Position numbers and translations under genes: made by a program. Shown here piece by piece: positions 56,139 through 64,000 of a stretch of DNA of 64,000 nt (position 1 is its first letter; every line of letters starts with the position of its first letter). Location: contig NC_019966.1 of the NCBI RefSeq assembly GCF_000328565.1, positions 1,054,001 to 1,118,000 on the forward strand, in the 5' to 3' direction. Below the pieces are notes generated by a model. It did not search any database and was not told the DNA's origin. It saw nothing but the letters and a program-made list of their open reading frames with translations. This DNA is from Mycobacterium sp. JS623. Its GTDB lineage: Bacteria > Actinomycetota > Actinomycetes > Mycobacteriales > Mycobacteriaceae.

Positions 56139-57479
56139 GTGGCCGAAAAGTATGATGTTGCAGCACGATTGGCGGAAGGGCAGCCGTCGGTCGATGACGT
56201 TCAGACATATGTGTGGGCCTGTCACATGCTGGGCTACGCGGATCCGGATCTGACGCTGCACGCCGCGCAGGTACGCGATTGGTACGGCACCGAGGACGGC
56301 CTCGATCTGCGTGCGCTTGACGCCGACTGTGCTGCGCTCGAGGCGGCGGTGGCGGCGACGGAAGATGCGCTGGCGCGCCAGGACATTGTCGCGTTGTCGG
56401 CGGCCTGGCAGGGTGACGGTGCTGACGCGTCGCAGGCGTTCCTGCGCCGACATGGTGAAGCATCTGCGGCTGCGGCGGCTGCGGTGCGCACATCGGCGGA
56501 TGCGTTGGCGGCGCTGCGGGATAACTTGTGGCAGACCGTCGATGGGAAGGTGTCCGCCGCGATCGCCGCCGCTGGCCGGGCGCCGAAGGACTGGTTGGCG
56601 GCCGCGCATACGGTGACGACGGGTGCAGGCGATCGTGCGGCAGCCAGTGAACGAATCGATCATGAGGTTAAGCCATTCGTCGACAACGACATTCGCGACG
56701 GGTGGCTGACCGCGATGCGTTCGGCGATGGCTGCCGTGACGGATCTGTACGACGCGGCGACTGCTGAGCTGACCGCCGAAGCGGACGCGGTATTCCAAGT
56801 GCCCGGTGATCTCGGTCCGTCGTGGACGCCGCCGCCGCGTGACGAGGACGCCGTCACGGTACCGGCGGCGGCGAGTGTGGTGGCGCCGCCGGTTGGGGCG
56901 TTGCCGTTGTGGAATGCATCGGGCGCCCCGCCGCCGGCGCCGGCGCCTGCGGTGCCCCCGCCGATGCCCGCGCCAGCGCCTGCACCGCCCGTCGACGCGG
57001 CCTCGACCGCACCCGCGATGGCAGCACCGCCGTCGATGCCCTCACTCGGTGGAATGCCGGAAATCGGCAGCGGTTTATCAGGATTCGGGCAGCAGCTCGC
57101 CGACGCATTCGGCAGTCTGCTCGGGTCGGCCGACGACACATTGGATACCCCCGGCATCGACGATCCGAAGATCGACGACGGATTGGACGACGATCCGGAA
57201 AACGACGACTCGGAAGATGACGAGTCCGTTGACCCTGCAGCGGATGTAAACGGTTCGCCCGCCGAGGAGGAACCGGGTGAGGAGGCTGTCCCAAAGCCTG
57301 CCTGCGAACCGGCCGACACTCCGATTGAGCCGCCGCCACCCGTCGAGCCGGCGCCCACTCCGGTGCCGGAGCCGTCGCCTGATCCTGCGCCGCCGGCAGA
57401 ACCCGCGGCGCCGGAACCCGTCGCTGCCGAAACGCCGTGTGAAATCGCGGCCGACGAACTACCACAAGTGGGCGAGTGA
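56139..57479 (+). CDS. Alanine/proline-rich WXG-like protein (Rv3439c type)
   Basis: 446 residues from the GTG at 56139. The N-terminal 200 residues are Ala-rich helices with a WQGDG turn at 90-94 (SAAWQGDGADASQAF), similar to the WxG hairpin of ESX substrates and LXG proteins. A Pro/Ala-rich stretch follows (about 220-300), then a highly acidic segment (DDGLDDDPENDDSEDDES) and another Pro-rich tail. Probably exported together with the EspC-like protein or acting as its partner; function unknown. A longer frame from 56040 overlaps the previous gene and is rejected. Confidence 0.7.
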   Translation: MAEKYDVAARLAEGQPSVDDVQTYVWACHMLGYADPDLTLHAAQVRDWYGTEDGLDLRALDADCAALEAAVAATEDALARQDIVALSAAWQGDGADASQAFLRRHGEASAAAAAAVRTSADALAALRDNLWQTVDGKVSAAIAAAGRAPKDWLAAAHTVTTGAGDRAAASERIDHEVKPFVDNDIRDGWLTAMRSAMAAVTDLYDAATAELTAEADAVFQVPGDLGPSWTPPPRDEDAVTVPAAASVVAPPVGALPLWNASGAPPPAPAPAVPPPMPAPAPAPPVDAASTAPAMAAPPSMPSLGGMPEIGSGLSGFGQQLADAFGSLLGSADDTLDTPGIDDPKIDDGLDDDPENDDSEDDESVDPAADVNGSPAEEEPGEEAVPKPACEPADTPIEPPPPVEPAPTPVPEPSPDPAPPAEPAAPEPVAAETPCEIAADELPQVGE

Positions 57480-57542
57480 CAGAGTTGCCGTCCGTCTGAC
57501 GGGGCCGCACCTCGGGTAACCAAGGATCGTCCGGGTCGTGCG

Positions 57543-57749
57543 CGGGCTACGCACACGCGAAGCCGTCCTCCCCGGCGCGGCATTTTCCGCTACGCCGACG
57601 ACTCCGACTCGTTGTTCGGGGTGGGGCCATGGCTGCCTGCGCTGTACTTCGCGTTCGGCGTCGTCGTTGCCCTACTCGCCGAAATCGCTGCGAAGGATCG
57701 GCAGCCAAGCGTCAGATCGTCTGCGTCCGGCATGCCAGCGCCGCGTTGA
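57543..57749 (+). pseudogene. Possible remnant of a small membrane protein
   Basis: A plus-strand frame without a standard start reads IFRYADDSDSLFGVGP, a hydrophobic helix LPALYFAFGVVVALLAEI and AAKDRQPS before a TGA at 57747-57749. The composition is protein-like and unlike shadow frames, but there is no ATG/GTG/TTG upstream. It overlaps the LysR stop on the other strand. Either a decayed gene end or a gene with a non-standard start. Confidence 0.3.
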
Positions 57750-58584
57750 CGAATGCATCGCGGGCCGGGTTCTCGATCGCCGCATCCCAGATCAGCGTGA
57801 CCTGGCTGGGACCGATGTCCTGAATCGGCAGGACGCGAACATCCGGCCTGCGGTAGAACGCGGACGTCGACCGAGGCAAGATCACGAAACCCGCCTGCGC
57901 CGCAACGAGTTCCAGCTTTTCCTCCACGGTGTGCGCCATCTGGCCGGCGCGGCGATGCTCCGGGGTTGCGATGGCGTACCACTCCGGCACCGTGGCAGGG
58001 TCCTGGAGCAGTCGCTTGGATGCCAGATCATCAAGCCGGACCGACCGCTTCTTCGCGAGTGGATCCGAGACGGGCAATACGACGACTCGCGGCTCCTCCA
58101 GCAGTGGTGCGCTGCCCAGTCCGTGGTGATCAATCGGCTCGCGGGCGTAGACCACGTCGACCTCGCCGCGATGCACGACATCGATCTGATCGGTCCATCC
58201 GACTTGCACCACTATGGCTCGCCGCGAGGGGTCGCCGCCTTCGAACGCCGCGGCGGCAGCCGTCGCCAAAAGGCCGGGCATGACGCCGACGGTTACCGTC
58301 ACCGTCGGATCGGCAGCACGAGACAGGCGCTGCTGCAACGCTTTTACTTCAGAAAGCAGAAACCGGGCATCGTCGAGCAGCTGCTTGCCCGCAATGGTCA
58401 ATTCCGTTCCACGAGAGTCGCGGACGAACAACCGCGCGCCGATCTCGCTTTCGAACGACCGGATCTGGCGCGACAGGACGGGCTGCGCGATGTGCAGTCG
58501 TTCTGCTGCGCGACCAAAGTTCAGTTCTTCGGCGACTGCCACGAAGTAGCGGAGTTTGCGCATGTCGAGGTCGCGGGCGGTCAT
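57712..58584 (-). CDS. LysR-family transcriptional regulator
   Basis: 290 residues from the ATG at 58584 (58563 possible). N-terminal winged helix (MRKLRYFVAVAEELNFGRAA, RLHIAQPVLSRQIRSFESEI) and a periplasmic-binding-like effector domain (VTVTVGVMPGLLATAAAA, VDVVYAREPIDHHGLGS). Divergent from the SDR gene 72 bp away, the classical arrangement in which the LysR protein controls its neighbour. Effector unknown. Confidence 0.92.
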   Translation of the reverse strand: MTARDLDMRKLRYFVAVAEELNFGRAAERLHIAQPVLSRQIRSFESEIGARLFVRDSRGTELTIAGKQLLDDARFLLSEVKALQQRLSRAADPTVTVTVGVMPGLLATAAAAAFEGGDPSRRAIVVQVGWTDQIDVVHRGEVDVVYAREPIDHHGLGSAPLLEEPRVVVLPVSDPLAKKRSVRLDDLASKRLLQDPATVPEWYAIATPEHRRAGQMAHTVEEKLELVAAQAGFVILPRSTSAFYRRPDVRVLPIQDIGPSQVTLIWDAAIENPARDAFVNAALACRTQTI

Positions 58585-58655
58585 ACCCACAGGGTATCGC
58601 TCGACGACGAAAAGGGTCTTGGACTCTGCGCACATTCCGGCCCGACAGTGGAGAG

Positions 58656-59372
58656 ATGAGCCTGAAAAACGCACGAGTCCTCGTTATCGGCGGCACCTCC
58701 GGCATAGGCCTCGGCGTCGCATCCGCCGCCGCTGATCGCGGAGCCACTCCGATCGTGGTGTCCCGCCGGCGGTCCAGCGTCGACCACGCACTGGCCCAAC
58801 TGCCGGAGCATGCGCGCGGCGCCGCCCTCGACCTCACCGATCTAGCGGCAGTGCAGCGCCTGGCCGCCGACATCGGTGCCATCGAACACCTCGTGTTCAC
58901 CGCGGGCGAGTCTCTTCAACTGGCGCCGCTGGCCGATCTCACCCCCGACGTCATCACCGGCTTCTTTCAGACGCGGTTCGTCGGCGCGCTGACCGCGGTG
59001 CGGGCGTTCGCGCCGCACATCACGGCGGACGGGTCGATCACGCTGACAAGTGGCACCGCTGCGGAACAACCGGGCTTCGGTGCTCTACCGGTGAGCATCT
59101 GCGGCGCGATGAACGCGCTGACCAAGGCGCTCGCGGTGGAGTTGGCGCCGATTCGAGTCAATGCCGTGGCGCCTGGTGTCGTGCGTACCCCGCTGTGGGA
59201 TGCGATGAGCGAAGCGGACCGCCAAAACATGTACACCCAAGCCGCGCAACAACTTCCATTGGGTCGGATCGGCGAGGTGGCCGACACGGCGTTGGCATAC
59301 ATCTATTGCATGGAGCAGGCATTCGGCACCGGCACCGTATTGACCGTCGACGGCGGGACGGTGTTGGTTTAG
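58656..59372 (+). CDS. Short-chain dehydrogenase lacking the YxxxK dyad
   Basis: 238 residues. The NAD(P) loop GGTSGIG (12-18), an FTAGES segment in place of NNAG, Ser132 and the downstream RVNAVAPGVVRTPLWD identify an SDR fold. The catalytic Tyr-x-x-x-Lys is replaced by Ile148-x-x-x-Met152 (SICGAMNALTKAL). A subgroup of bacterial SDRs shares this loss, so it may be non-catalytic or use another acid. Target of the divergent LysR regulator by position. Confidence 0.88.
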   Translation: MSLKNARVLVIGGTSGIGLGVASAAADRGATPIVVSRRRSSVDHALAQLPEHARGAALDLTDLAAVQRLAADIGAIEHLVFTAGESLQLAPLADLTPDVITGFFQTRFVGALTAVRAFAPHITADGSITLTSGTAAEQPGFGALPVSICGAMNALTKALAVELAPIRVNAVAPGVVRTPLWDAMSEADRQNMYTQAAQQLPLGRIGEVADTALAYIYCMEQAFGTGTVLTVDGGTVLV

Positions 59373-59728
59373 GACTCGCCGAGCCTCGTTCTGAGCAGCG
59401 GAATCTGGCCCCGCGAGAGCGAGCGCCCCCAAAAATAGGGAACCCTCCCCATTCAATCGCGACCGTCTGCGCGAATGGCAACCTTGCAGACAACCTGTGA
59501 GCACGCTGAACGAGCGGCTGGCCACTTCTCGTTTAGGCGCACGACTTCTGAGCCGCGATTGCACGTTTCATTGCCCGACTCGCTGACGTCGCGAGCCATC
59601 ACTGCGCCACCGGCGTACATCTTTCGCAGGGACTGCGAGGCCTCCAACGTGGGCCAAGAATCCTCCAAGCCGACAGGCGCAGCATCTGTACGGACAAGCC
59701 ACAGACATCCGCCTGGAAGGAACCTGAC
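59373..59728. other. 356-bp stretch without a recognisable gene
   Basis: No frame on either strand has protein-like composition, a start and a Shine-Dalgarno together. The last 30 bases carry the GGAAGGAACC ribosome-binding site of the following secreted protein. The promoter of that two-gene unit should lie here, but I cannot point to it. Lower GC than the flanks in the middle part. Confidence 0.5.
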
Positions 59729-60193
59729 ATGACAAGGCGTCACACGCTCGCGCTGATCGCTGCGGCGACCGCTGCAGCCGTGGCAGCCCTCGGCTCGGCA
59801 GCATCAGCGCACGCCCAGACGTATGACTACTTTCAGTCACCCTCCGGGAACATCGGCTGCGAGATGATCAAATCCGATGACGGTACGGGTTTTGTCACAT
59901 GCAAGACCAAAGATCACGCCTGGGTGGCGCCATCGACATCGGGCAGTGACTGCGAGTTCGCCGGCTCCGACTTGAAGCTGTCCCAAGGGAAGGCGCCCTG
60001 CGTAGGCGTCTGGCCGAGTCAGATCTTCCTCCTGCAGGACCCGCAATACGGCGGGTTGCAGACACTCGACTACGGACAGACACGCTCGATTGGGACGATA
60101 ACTTGCACAAGCGAGCCTTCGGGCGTGGCCTGCACCGACAGCATCACGGGCCATTTCTTCCGTGTATCGCGGGAGTCCTACGAGCTGGGATGA
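59729..60193 (+). CDS. Secreted DUF6636-like protein
   Basis: 154 residues. Signal peptide (HTLALIAAATAAAVAALGSA) cleaved near SAHAQ. Mature part: YFQSPSGNIGCEM, FVTCKTKDHAW, DCEFAG, APCVGVWPS, TITCTSEPSGVACTDSITGHFFRVS. Six cysteines in the F-SPSGNIxC...GVxCTD-xTGHxFxxS pattern are typical of a family of small exported actinobacterial proteins of unknown role. Strong RBS GGAAGGAACC. Stop overlaps the next gene's ATG. Confidence 0.8.
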   Translation: MTRRHTLALIAAATAAAVAALGSAASAHAQTYDYFQSPSGNIGCEMIKSDDGTGFVTCKTKDHAWVAPSTSGSDCEFAGSDLKLSQGKAPCVGVWPSQIFLLQDPQYGGLQTLDYGQTRSIGTITCTSEPSGVACTDSITGHFFRVSRESYELG

Positions 60194-60987
60194 GACGAAC
60201 GGTGAAGCGAAACTCTTATACTGTCATAGCTCTTTCGGCGGGGATAGTCGCAGCCACAGCATCGGCCCCAGTAGCCGCCGCTAACCCGGCGCCAACGAGT
60301 GTTGAGCAGCTTTGCGCTGCACAACAATGGCCAAGGCCCGTGCCTGATGTCGTCGGGACAAACCTCGATGACGTGACTGTCCAAGGGGCACTGAGCTGTT
60401 GGGACGAGGTTCGCGCAGTCGCGCCGGACGGACACGATCCGATCAACAATCCGACCCGTGCCGCCGATGCGGTTGGATACCGCATTACCGCCCTGTCACC
60501 ACCGCCTGGCACTCCCGTCGAGCGCGACGATGTGGTGACGGTCCAGGTGGTCAGTGTTGACCGGCAGGCACCGCCAGCATTTCAGCCCTGTGCGTGGGTA
60601 ACGACCGATGAAGCCTCAGGCATCCTCGGTGGCCCGGCTACCGCCGAGCCGATATTGGACTCGGCCGAATCGGTCGAATTGGCTTGCGCCTATGAGAGAT
60701 CGCAGGACCGTGGCGTCGAATCCGAGCTACTGCTGCCTGGCGCCTTCCCGGTCGATGCTCCGTCGATGCTCGCGCTCGCGACTGCTGCCGCGAAAAACCC
60801 CACGACCGTCGATGGGCTTGGCATCCAAGCCGTGTGCTTGTTCAATCCGGGGACGACGCCGCCATCGACCGCGTTGCTCGTCGTCCTCAGTGGCAACCGG
60901 CTCTATCGAGCCGTCGGAAAGTACTACATGCGTTGCGATTCGCTGAAGGAATTCGCACGAACGGCGATCGGCCGCATCGGCGCATAG
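60190..60987 (+). CDS. Secreted protein with PASTA-like and DUF3558-like parts
   Basis: 265 residues from ATG 60190. A signal peptide (NSYTVIALSAGIVAATASAP) without a lipobox leads into a segment resembling a PASTA repeat (VPDVVGTNLDDVTV ... LSPPPGTPVERDDVVTVQV), then a cysteine-bearing domain (PCAWVTTDEASGILGG, ACAYERS) similar to mycobacterial DUF3558 lipoprotein domains. PASTA domains bind peptidoglycan fragments, so cell-wall association is plausible. Translationally coupled to the DUF6636-like gene; the two may function together. Confidence 0.75.
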   Translation: MRRTVKRNSYTVIALSAGIVAATASAPVAAANPAPTSVEQLCAAQQWPRPVPDVVGTNLDDVTVQGALSCWDEVRAVAPDGHDPINNPTRAADAVGYRITALSPPPGTPVERDDVVTVQVVSVDRQAPPAFQPCAWVTTDEASGILGGPATAEPILDSAESVELACAYERSQDRGVESELLLPGAFPVDAPSMLALATAAAKNPTTVDGLGIQAVCLFNPGTTPPSTALLVVLSGNRLYRAVGKYYMRCDSLKEFARTAIGRIGA

Positions 60988-61017
60988 CCGTCGCTCTCAC
61001 ATGAAAGGACCACCGAA

Positions 61018-61056
61018 ATGACCCTCGAGCACACCGGAGTCGCGGCACTGTACTAA
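61018..61056 (+). other. Twelve-codon mini-frame with a good ribosome-binding site
   Basis: ATG to TAA encodes MTLEHTGVAALY, preceded by AAAGGA at a good distance. Its end overlaps the stop of the minus-strand LLM gene. It looks like the truncated beginning of a gene, or a leader peptide without anything downstream to lead. Confidence 0.2.
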
Positions 61057-62093
61057 CGCAGCAGCGCCTGCAATTCCTCGACGAAGCGCACGGATTCGCG
61101 TCGGTCACCCGAAAGTGGCTGCAGCAGAAGCGTGGTCGCACCGCTCTCGGCGAACGCGGCGAGCCGCTCCTTGACGTAGCTGCGTGGGCCGACAAGCGAC
61201 ACATGCCGCACCAGTTCGTCGGGCACCGCAGCGATAGCCTCTTCCTTCTTGCCGCCGAGGTAGAGGTCCTGGATGTGGTTGGCGACGTCGCCGAATCCAT
61301 AGCGGGTCGCCAGATTGTGGTAAAAGTTCTTGCCGCGTGCACCCATGCCGCCGATGTAGAGCGCTAATTGTGGCTTCACCCAAGCCAATCGATCGTCGAC
61401 ATCGTCGCCGATCGCCAACGGAGCACTCACCATGATGTCGAGCGGTCCCAACGTCGAATCGCGCTTCGCATAACCCGCCCGCAGCGACTCGCCCCACACA
61501 CCGTCGGCCTTCTCCGGGTAGAAGAACACCGGCTGCCAACCCTCGGCGATCTCCGCGGTGAGCTCAACGTTCTTCGGTCCCAGCGCAGCGATCGTAATCG
61601 GAATGCGTTCGCGGACAGGATGATTGATCAGCTGAAGCGGCTTACCCAGTCCGGTGCCCTGGTCTGCGGGCAGCGGAACCTGGTAGTACTTGCCGTCGTA
61701 GGAGACGCGTTCGCGACGCCACACCTGACGGCAGATCTCGACCACCTCGCGGGTCCGGCCGAGCGGCGCATCGAAGGGCACGCCATGGAAGCCCTCTATC
61801 ACCTGGGGCCCTGATGTGCCGATGCCGAGTCGGAAGCGGCCGTTGGACACGTAGTCGAGCCCGGCCGCAGTCATCGCCAGCAGCGACGGGGTGCGGATAT
61901 AGATCGGGACGACGCCGGTGCCCAACTCGATCCGCGACGTCTTGGCCGCCAGGAAGCCCAACTGGCTGATTGCGTCGTACGAGTAGGCCTCGGCGACCAG
62001 TGCAATGTCGACGCCGACCTTCTCCAGTTCGACGACCTCGTCGACCGCCTCTAAAAAGCCGCCGGCGTAGTTGAGAAAGATCCCTGTACGCAT
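61053..62093 (-). CDS. LLM-class F420-dependent oxidoreductase
   Basis: 346 residues. MRTGIFLNYAGGFLEAVDEV, VDIALVAEAYSYDAISQLGF, IELGTGVVPIYIRTPSLLAM, GRFRLGIGTSGPQVIEGFHG and ITIAALGPKNVELTAEIAEG are the strands and loops of the TIGR03559-like mycobacterial F420 family, longer than the two tandem LLM genes at 34.5-36.2 kb. Substrate unknown. The gene downstream on the same chromosome arm (62131) is on the same strand and ends 37 bp before its start. Confidence 0.9.
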   Translation of the reverse strand: MRTGIFLNYAGGFLEAVDEVVELEKVGVDIALVAEAYSYDAISQLGFLAAKTSRIELGTGVVPIYIRTPSLLAMTAAGLDYVSNGRFRLGIGTSGPQVIEGFHGVPFDAPLGRTREVVEICRQVWRRERVSYDGKYYQVPLPADQGTGLGKPLQLINHPVRERIPITIAALGPKNVELTAEIAEGWQPVFFYPEKADGVWGESLRAGYAKRDSTLGPLDIMVSAPLAIGDDVDDRLAWVKPQLALYIGGMGARGKNFYHNLATRYGFGDVANHIQDLYLGGKKEEAIAAVPDELVRHVSLVGPRSYVKERLAAFAESGATTLLLQPLSGDRRESVRFVEELQALLR

Positions 62094-62130
62094 TACGAAG
62101 TTATACCCCCAACCGGTTGGTTGGCCACCA

Positions 62131-62979
62131 TCAGGGCTTCAGAAGCGCGATGACCTTGTTCTCCATGTCCACCGGATCGTCAGCGAATGGATCAACGGCG
62201 GACGCCTTCGGCAGGTCGATTTCGGGGTCGGCGAAGTCGGCATACGCCTTGTCACCGGTCAGGGTGTGCAGCAGATAGCCGGTCAGCAGTGCGCGCACCA
62301 CCTTCTGCGTGCTTCGGTCGGCGCCGGGCAGCCCGACGACGCGCGCCAGCCGCCTGCCCTCGATCAGACCGCCTGCCTCGGCCTTGTCCACCGTACGAAG
62401 CGTCGCACCCTTCCAGACCCTGGCCAATTCAACGGCGTTGGAGCGCAACGTCATTGGGTCGCCCGGCGCGGTTAGCACCAGGCCGGGCACCGGCAGTGAC
62501 GCCGCAGGTTGCTCTGCGGGTGGCTTGGTCACCGTGGGAAACATCGCGACGACGGCCTTTGGCTTGACGGGCATTCCCGCCGCGGCGAACACCGCAGCCG
62601 ATCCGCCGAACCCGTGCCCGACCACACCCAGCTTCGTCGGATGAACGCTGATTTTTCCCGGACCTAGCCGCACGCCCGCGACGATGTCGAGGGCCGTACC
62701 CAGATCGAACGCGAGATTGAGCACCGACGGCGCCACGCTCGTCTCGGTATCGGGCGCAGCCGCCACGATGCCCCACGATGCCAGATGCTCCAGCGTGCCC
62801 TCGTAGCGCTCGGTTGCCGCTAGCCAGTCGTGACCGAATGCCACACCCGCCAGGTTCAGCCCCGACTCCGGGGTATAGACGACGCCGCTCATACCGGCAA
62901 AGGCCAGGTCACCACGTAGAACGCGGTGCGGTCCGCGTCGGGTCAAAGCGGTGAAGAGCTTCTTCGTGCGGGCCACCAT
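62131..62979 (-). CDS. Dienelactone-hydrolase-like alpha/beta protein without nucleophile (Rv3438 type)
   Basis: 282 residues. The alpha/beta-hydrolase order is visible: VVYTPESGLNLAGVAFGHDW, WGIVAAAPDTET, LGVVGHGFGGSAAVFAA (nucleophile elbow) and LVLTAPGDPM. The elbow reads GHGFG, so the Ser/Cys nucleophile position (123) is Gly. It may therefore be a non-catalytic member or use a different residue. The position next to glmS equals Rv3438. Divergent from glmS with about 50 bp between starts. Confidence 0.8.
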   Translation of the reverse strand: MVARTKKLFTALTRRGPHRVLRGDLAFAGMSGVVYTPESGLNLAGVAFGHDWLAATERYEGTLEHLASWGIVAAAPDTETSVAPSVLNLAFDLGTALDIVAGVRLGPGKISVHPTKLGVVGHGFGGSAAVFAAAGMPVKPKAVVAMFPTVTKPPAEQPAASLPVPGLVLTAPGDPMTLRSNAVELARVWKGATLRTVDKAEAGGLIEGRRLARVVGLPGADRSTQKVVRALLTGYLLHTLTGDKAYADFADPEIDLPKASAVDPFADDPVDMENKVIALLKP

Positions 62980-63031
62980 CGAACCGTAGCGCAGCAGGTG
63001 TGGCGCAGCTCTTGCACTACCCTGGATGCCT

Positions 63032-64000
63032 ATGTGTGGAATCGTCGGCTACGTCGGGCAGCGGCCTGCCTGCGACATCGTCGTCGATGCGCTGCGCCGC
63101 ATGGAGTACCGGGGCTACGACTCGTCCGGGGTCGCCCTGCTCGACGGCCGCGGCGGGCTGACAGTCCGTCGGCGCGCGGGCAGGCTGGCCAACCTGGAGG
63201 CCGCCCTCGCGGAGACCGACGACGTCAGCCTCGTCGGCAGTACCGGCGTCGGCCACACCCGCTGGGCCACGCATGGCAGGCCCACCGATCGCAATGCCCA
63301 CCCCCATCGCGACGCCGCAGGCAAGATCGCGGTCGTCCACAACGGGATCATCGAGAACTACGCGCCGTTGCGCGCCGAACTGGAAGCCGCAGGCGTCGAG
63401 TTCGCGAGCGATACCGATACCGAGGTCGCGGTCCACCTGGTTTCCCGGCAGTACAACGACGGCGACACCGTGGGCGACTTCGCGGCTTCCGTGCTCGCGG
63501 TGCTGCGCCGACTCGAGGGCCACTTCACACTGGTCTTCGCCAACGCGGACGAACCGGGCATGATCGTCGCCGCCCGCCGGTCCACCCCGCTGGTGGTCGG
63601 TGTCGGCGACGGCGAGATGTTCATCGGTTCGGACGTCGCCGCGTTCATCGAGCACACCCGCGACGCAGTCGAACTCGGTCAGGACCAGGCGGTGGTGATC
63701 ACTGCCGACGGTTACCGCATCACCGACTTCCACGGCGATCCCAACGTCGACTTCCGCGAGTTTCATATCGACTGGGACATGTCGGCCGCTGAAAAGGGTG
63801 GCTACGAGTACTTCATGCTCAAGGAGATCGCCGAGCAGCCCGCCGCGGTTTCCGACACACTGCTCGGCCACTTCGCCGACGGCCGCATCGTGCTCGACGA
63901 GCAACGGCTGTCCGACCAGGAGCTGCGCGAAATCGACAAGGTCTTCGTCGTGGCCTGCGGCACCGCCTATCACTCCGGACTGCTTGCCAAGTACGCGATC
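63032..64000 (+). CDS. glmS: Glutamine--fructose-6-phosphate aminotransferase (5' part, runs off the window)
   Basis: The first 323 codons are present without a stop. Cys2 (MCGIVGYVG) is the N-terminal glutaminase nucleophile; RRMEYRGYDSSGVAL, GHTRWATHGRPTDRNAHPH, VVHNGIIENY and EGHFTLVFA complete the class II amidotransferase domain; EYFMLKEIAEQP and VVACGTAYHSGL begin the isomerase domain. It makes glucosamine-6-phosphate, substrate of GlmM at 54.4 kb. The 50-bp gap upstream cannot hold a glmS ribozyme. Confidence 0.97.
   Translation, partial: MCGIVGYVGQRPACDIVVDALRRMEYRGYDSSGVALLDGRGGLTVRRRAGRLANLEAALAETDDVSLVGSTGVGHTRWATHGRPTDRNAHPHRDAAGKIAVVHNGIIENYAPLRAELEAAGVEFASDTDTEVAVHLVSRQYNDGDTVGDFAASVLAVLRRLEGHFTLVFANADEPGMIVAARRSTPLVVGVGDGEMFIGSDVAAFIEHTRDAVELGQDQAVVITADGYRITDFHGDPNVDFREFHIDWDMSAAEKGGYEYFMLKEIAEQPAAVSDTLLGHFADGRIVLDEQRLSDQELREIDKVFVVACGTAYHSGLLAKYAI

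Noticed and set aside
62980..63031. glmS ribozyme or riboswitch
   Set aside because: The gap is only about 50 bp and shared with a divergent gene; this element is known from Firmicutes.

Overview
The window is chromosomal DNA of a high-GC actinobacterium, almost certainly a Mycobacterium/Mycolicibacterium species. The evidence is the secY-adk-map-sigL-rslA order, the four tandem mycobacterial-type methyltransferases, an F420-dependent LLM oxidoreductase complement, three tandem cutinases, a 13E12-type HNH gene, and a glmM-(EspC-like)-(Ala/Pro-rich)-glmS neighbourhood. No tRNA, rRNA, transposase, integrase or CRISPR array is visible. The gene content corresponds to two blocks that, from memory of M. 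tuberculosis H37Rv gene order, lie far apart there (the Rv0725c-Rv0753c region and the Rv3465-Rv3436c region). Here they meet near 32.7 kb.

Layout. 1-6.4 kb: end of a probable SDR gene, a zinc dehydrogenase, a large cyclase-ATPase-LuxR regulator, a frameshifted AraC regulator and a methyltransferase. 6.4-9.4 kb: fucA/serA2-like genes divergent from a xylB-like kinase (sugar or sugar-acid metabolism). 9.4-13.1 kb: four paralogous SAM methyltransferases in one operon. 13.4-17.5 kb: secY-adk-map, then sigL-rslA with a visible SigL-type promoter. 17.5-22 kb: an inserted, tightly coupled four-gene cassette (TPP enzyme, SRPBCC protein, KAS III-like enzyme, aminotransferase) that looks like a small biosynthetic pathway. 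22-29 kb: MarR regulator, NarL-type two-component pair, HAD protein, membrane protein, LLM enzyme and HNH gene. 29-32.7 kb: mmsB-fadE9-mmsA valine catabolic operon behind a near-perfect operator palindrome.

32.7-39.4 kb is a minus-strand run: rmlC and rmlB, two tandem F420-type oxidoreductases, and upstream of them a histidine kinase with a cyclic-nucleotide-binding domain next to a response-regulator/thioredoxin-reductase-like fusion. This last pair is a phosphorelay whose output appears to be a flavoenzyme instead of a promoter. 39.7-44.3 kb is the infA-rpmJ-rpsM-rpsK-rpsD-rpoA-rplQ-truA translation/transcription operon. 44.3-47.7 kb holds three secreted cutinases, a truncated EamA transporter and an excalibur-domain protein. 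47.9-52 kb is a GAF regulator, an aldehyde dehydrogenase and an alcohol dehydrogenase, with an inverted repeat between regulator and enzymes. 52-54.3 kb: a secreted protein behind an elaborate leader hairpin, then rplM-rpsI with promoter and terminator, and a small secreted protein. 54.4-57.5 kb: glmM and a type VII-secretion-like pair. 57.5-64 kb: LysR/SDR divergent pair, two secreted proteins, an LLM oxidoreductase, a dienelactone-hydrolase-like protein lacking its nucleophile, and the 5' part of glmS.

The strongest candidates for undescribed biology are the TPP/SRPBCC/KAS III/aminotransferase cassette (17.5-22.0 kb), the kinase plus receiver-flavoenzyme pair (36.2-39.4 kb), and the ribosome-binding-site-sequestering nested hairpin at 52.0 kb. 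All functional statements rest on motif reading without database searches.
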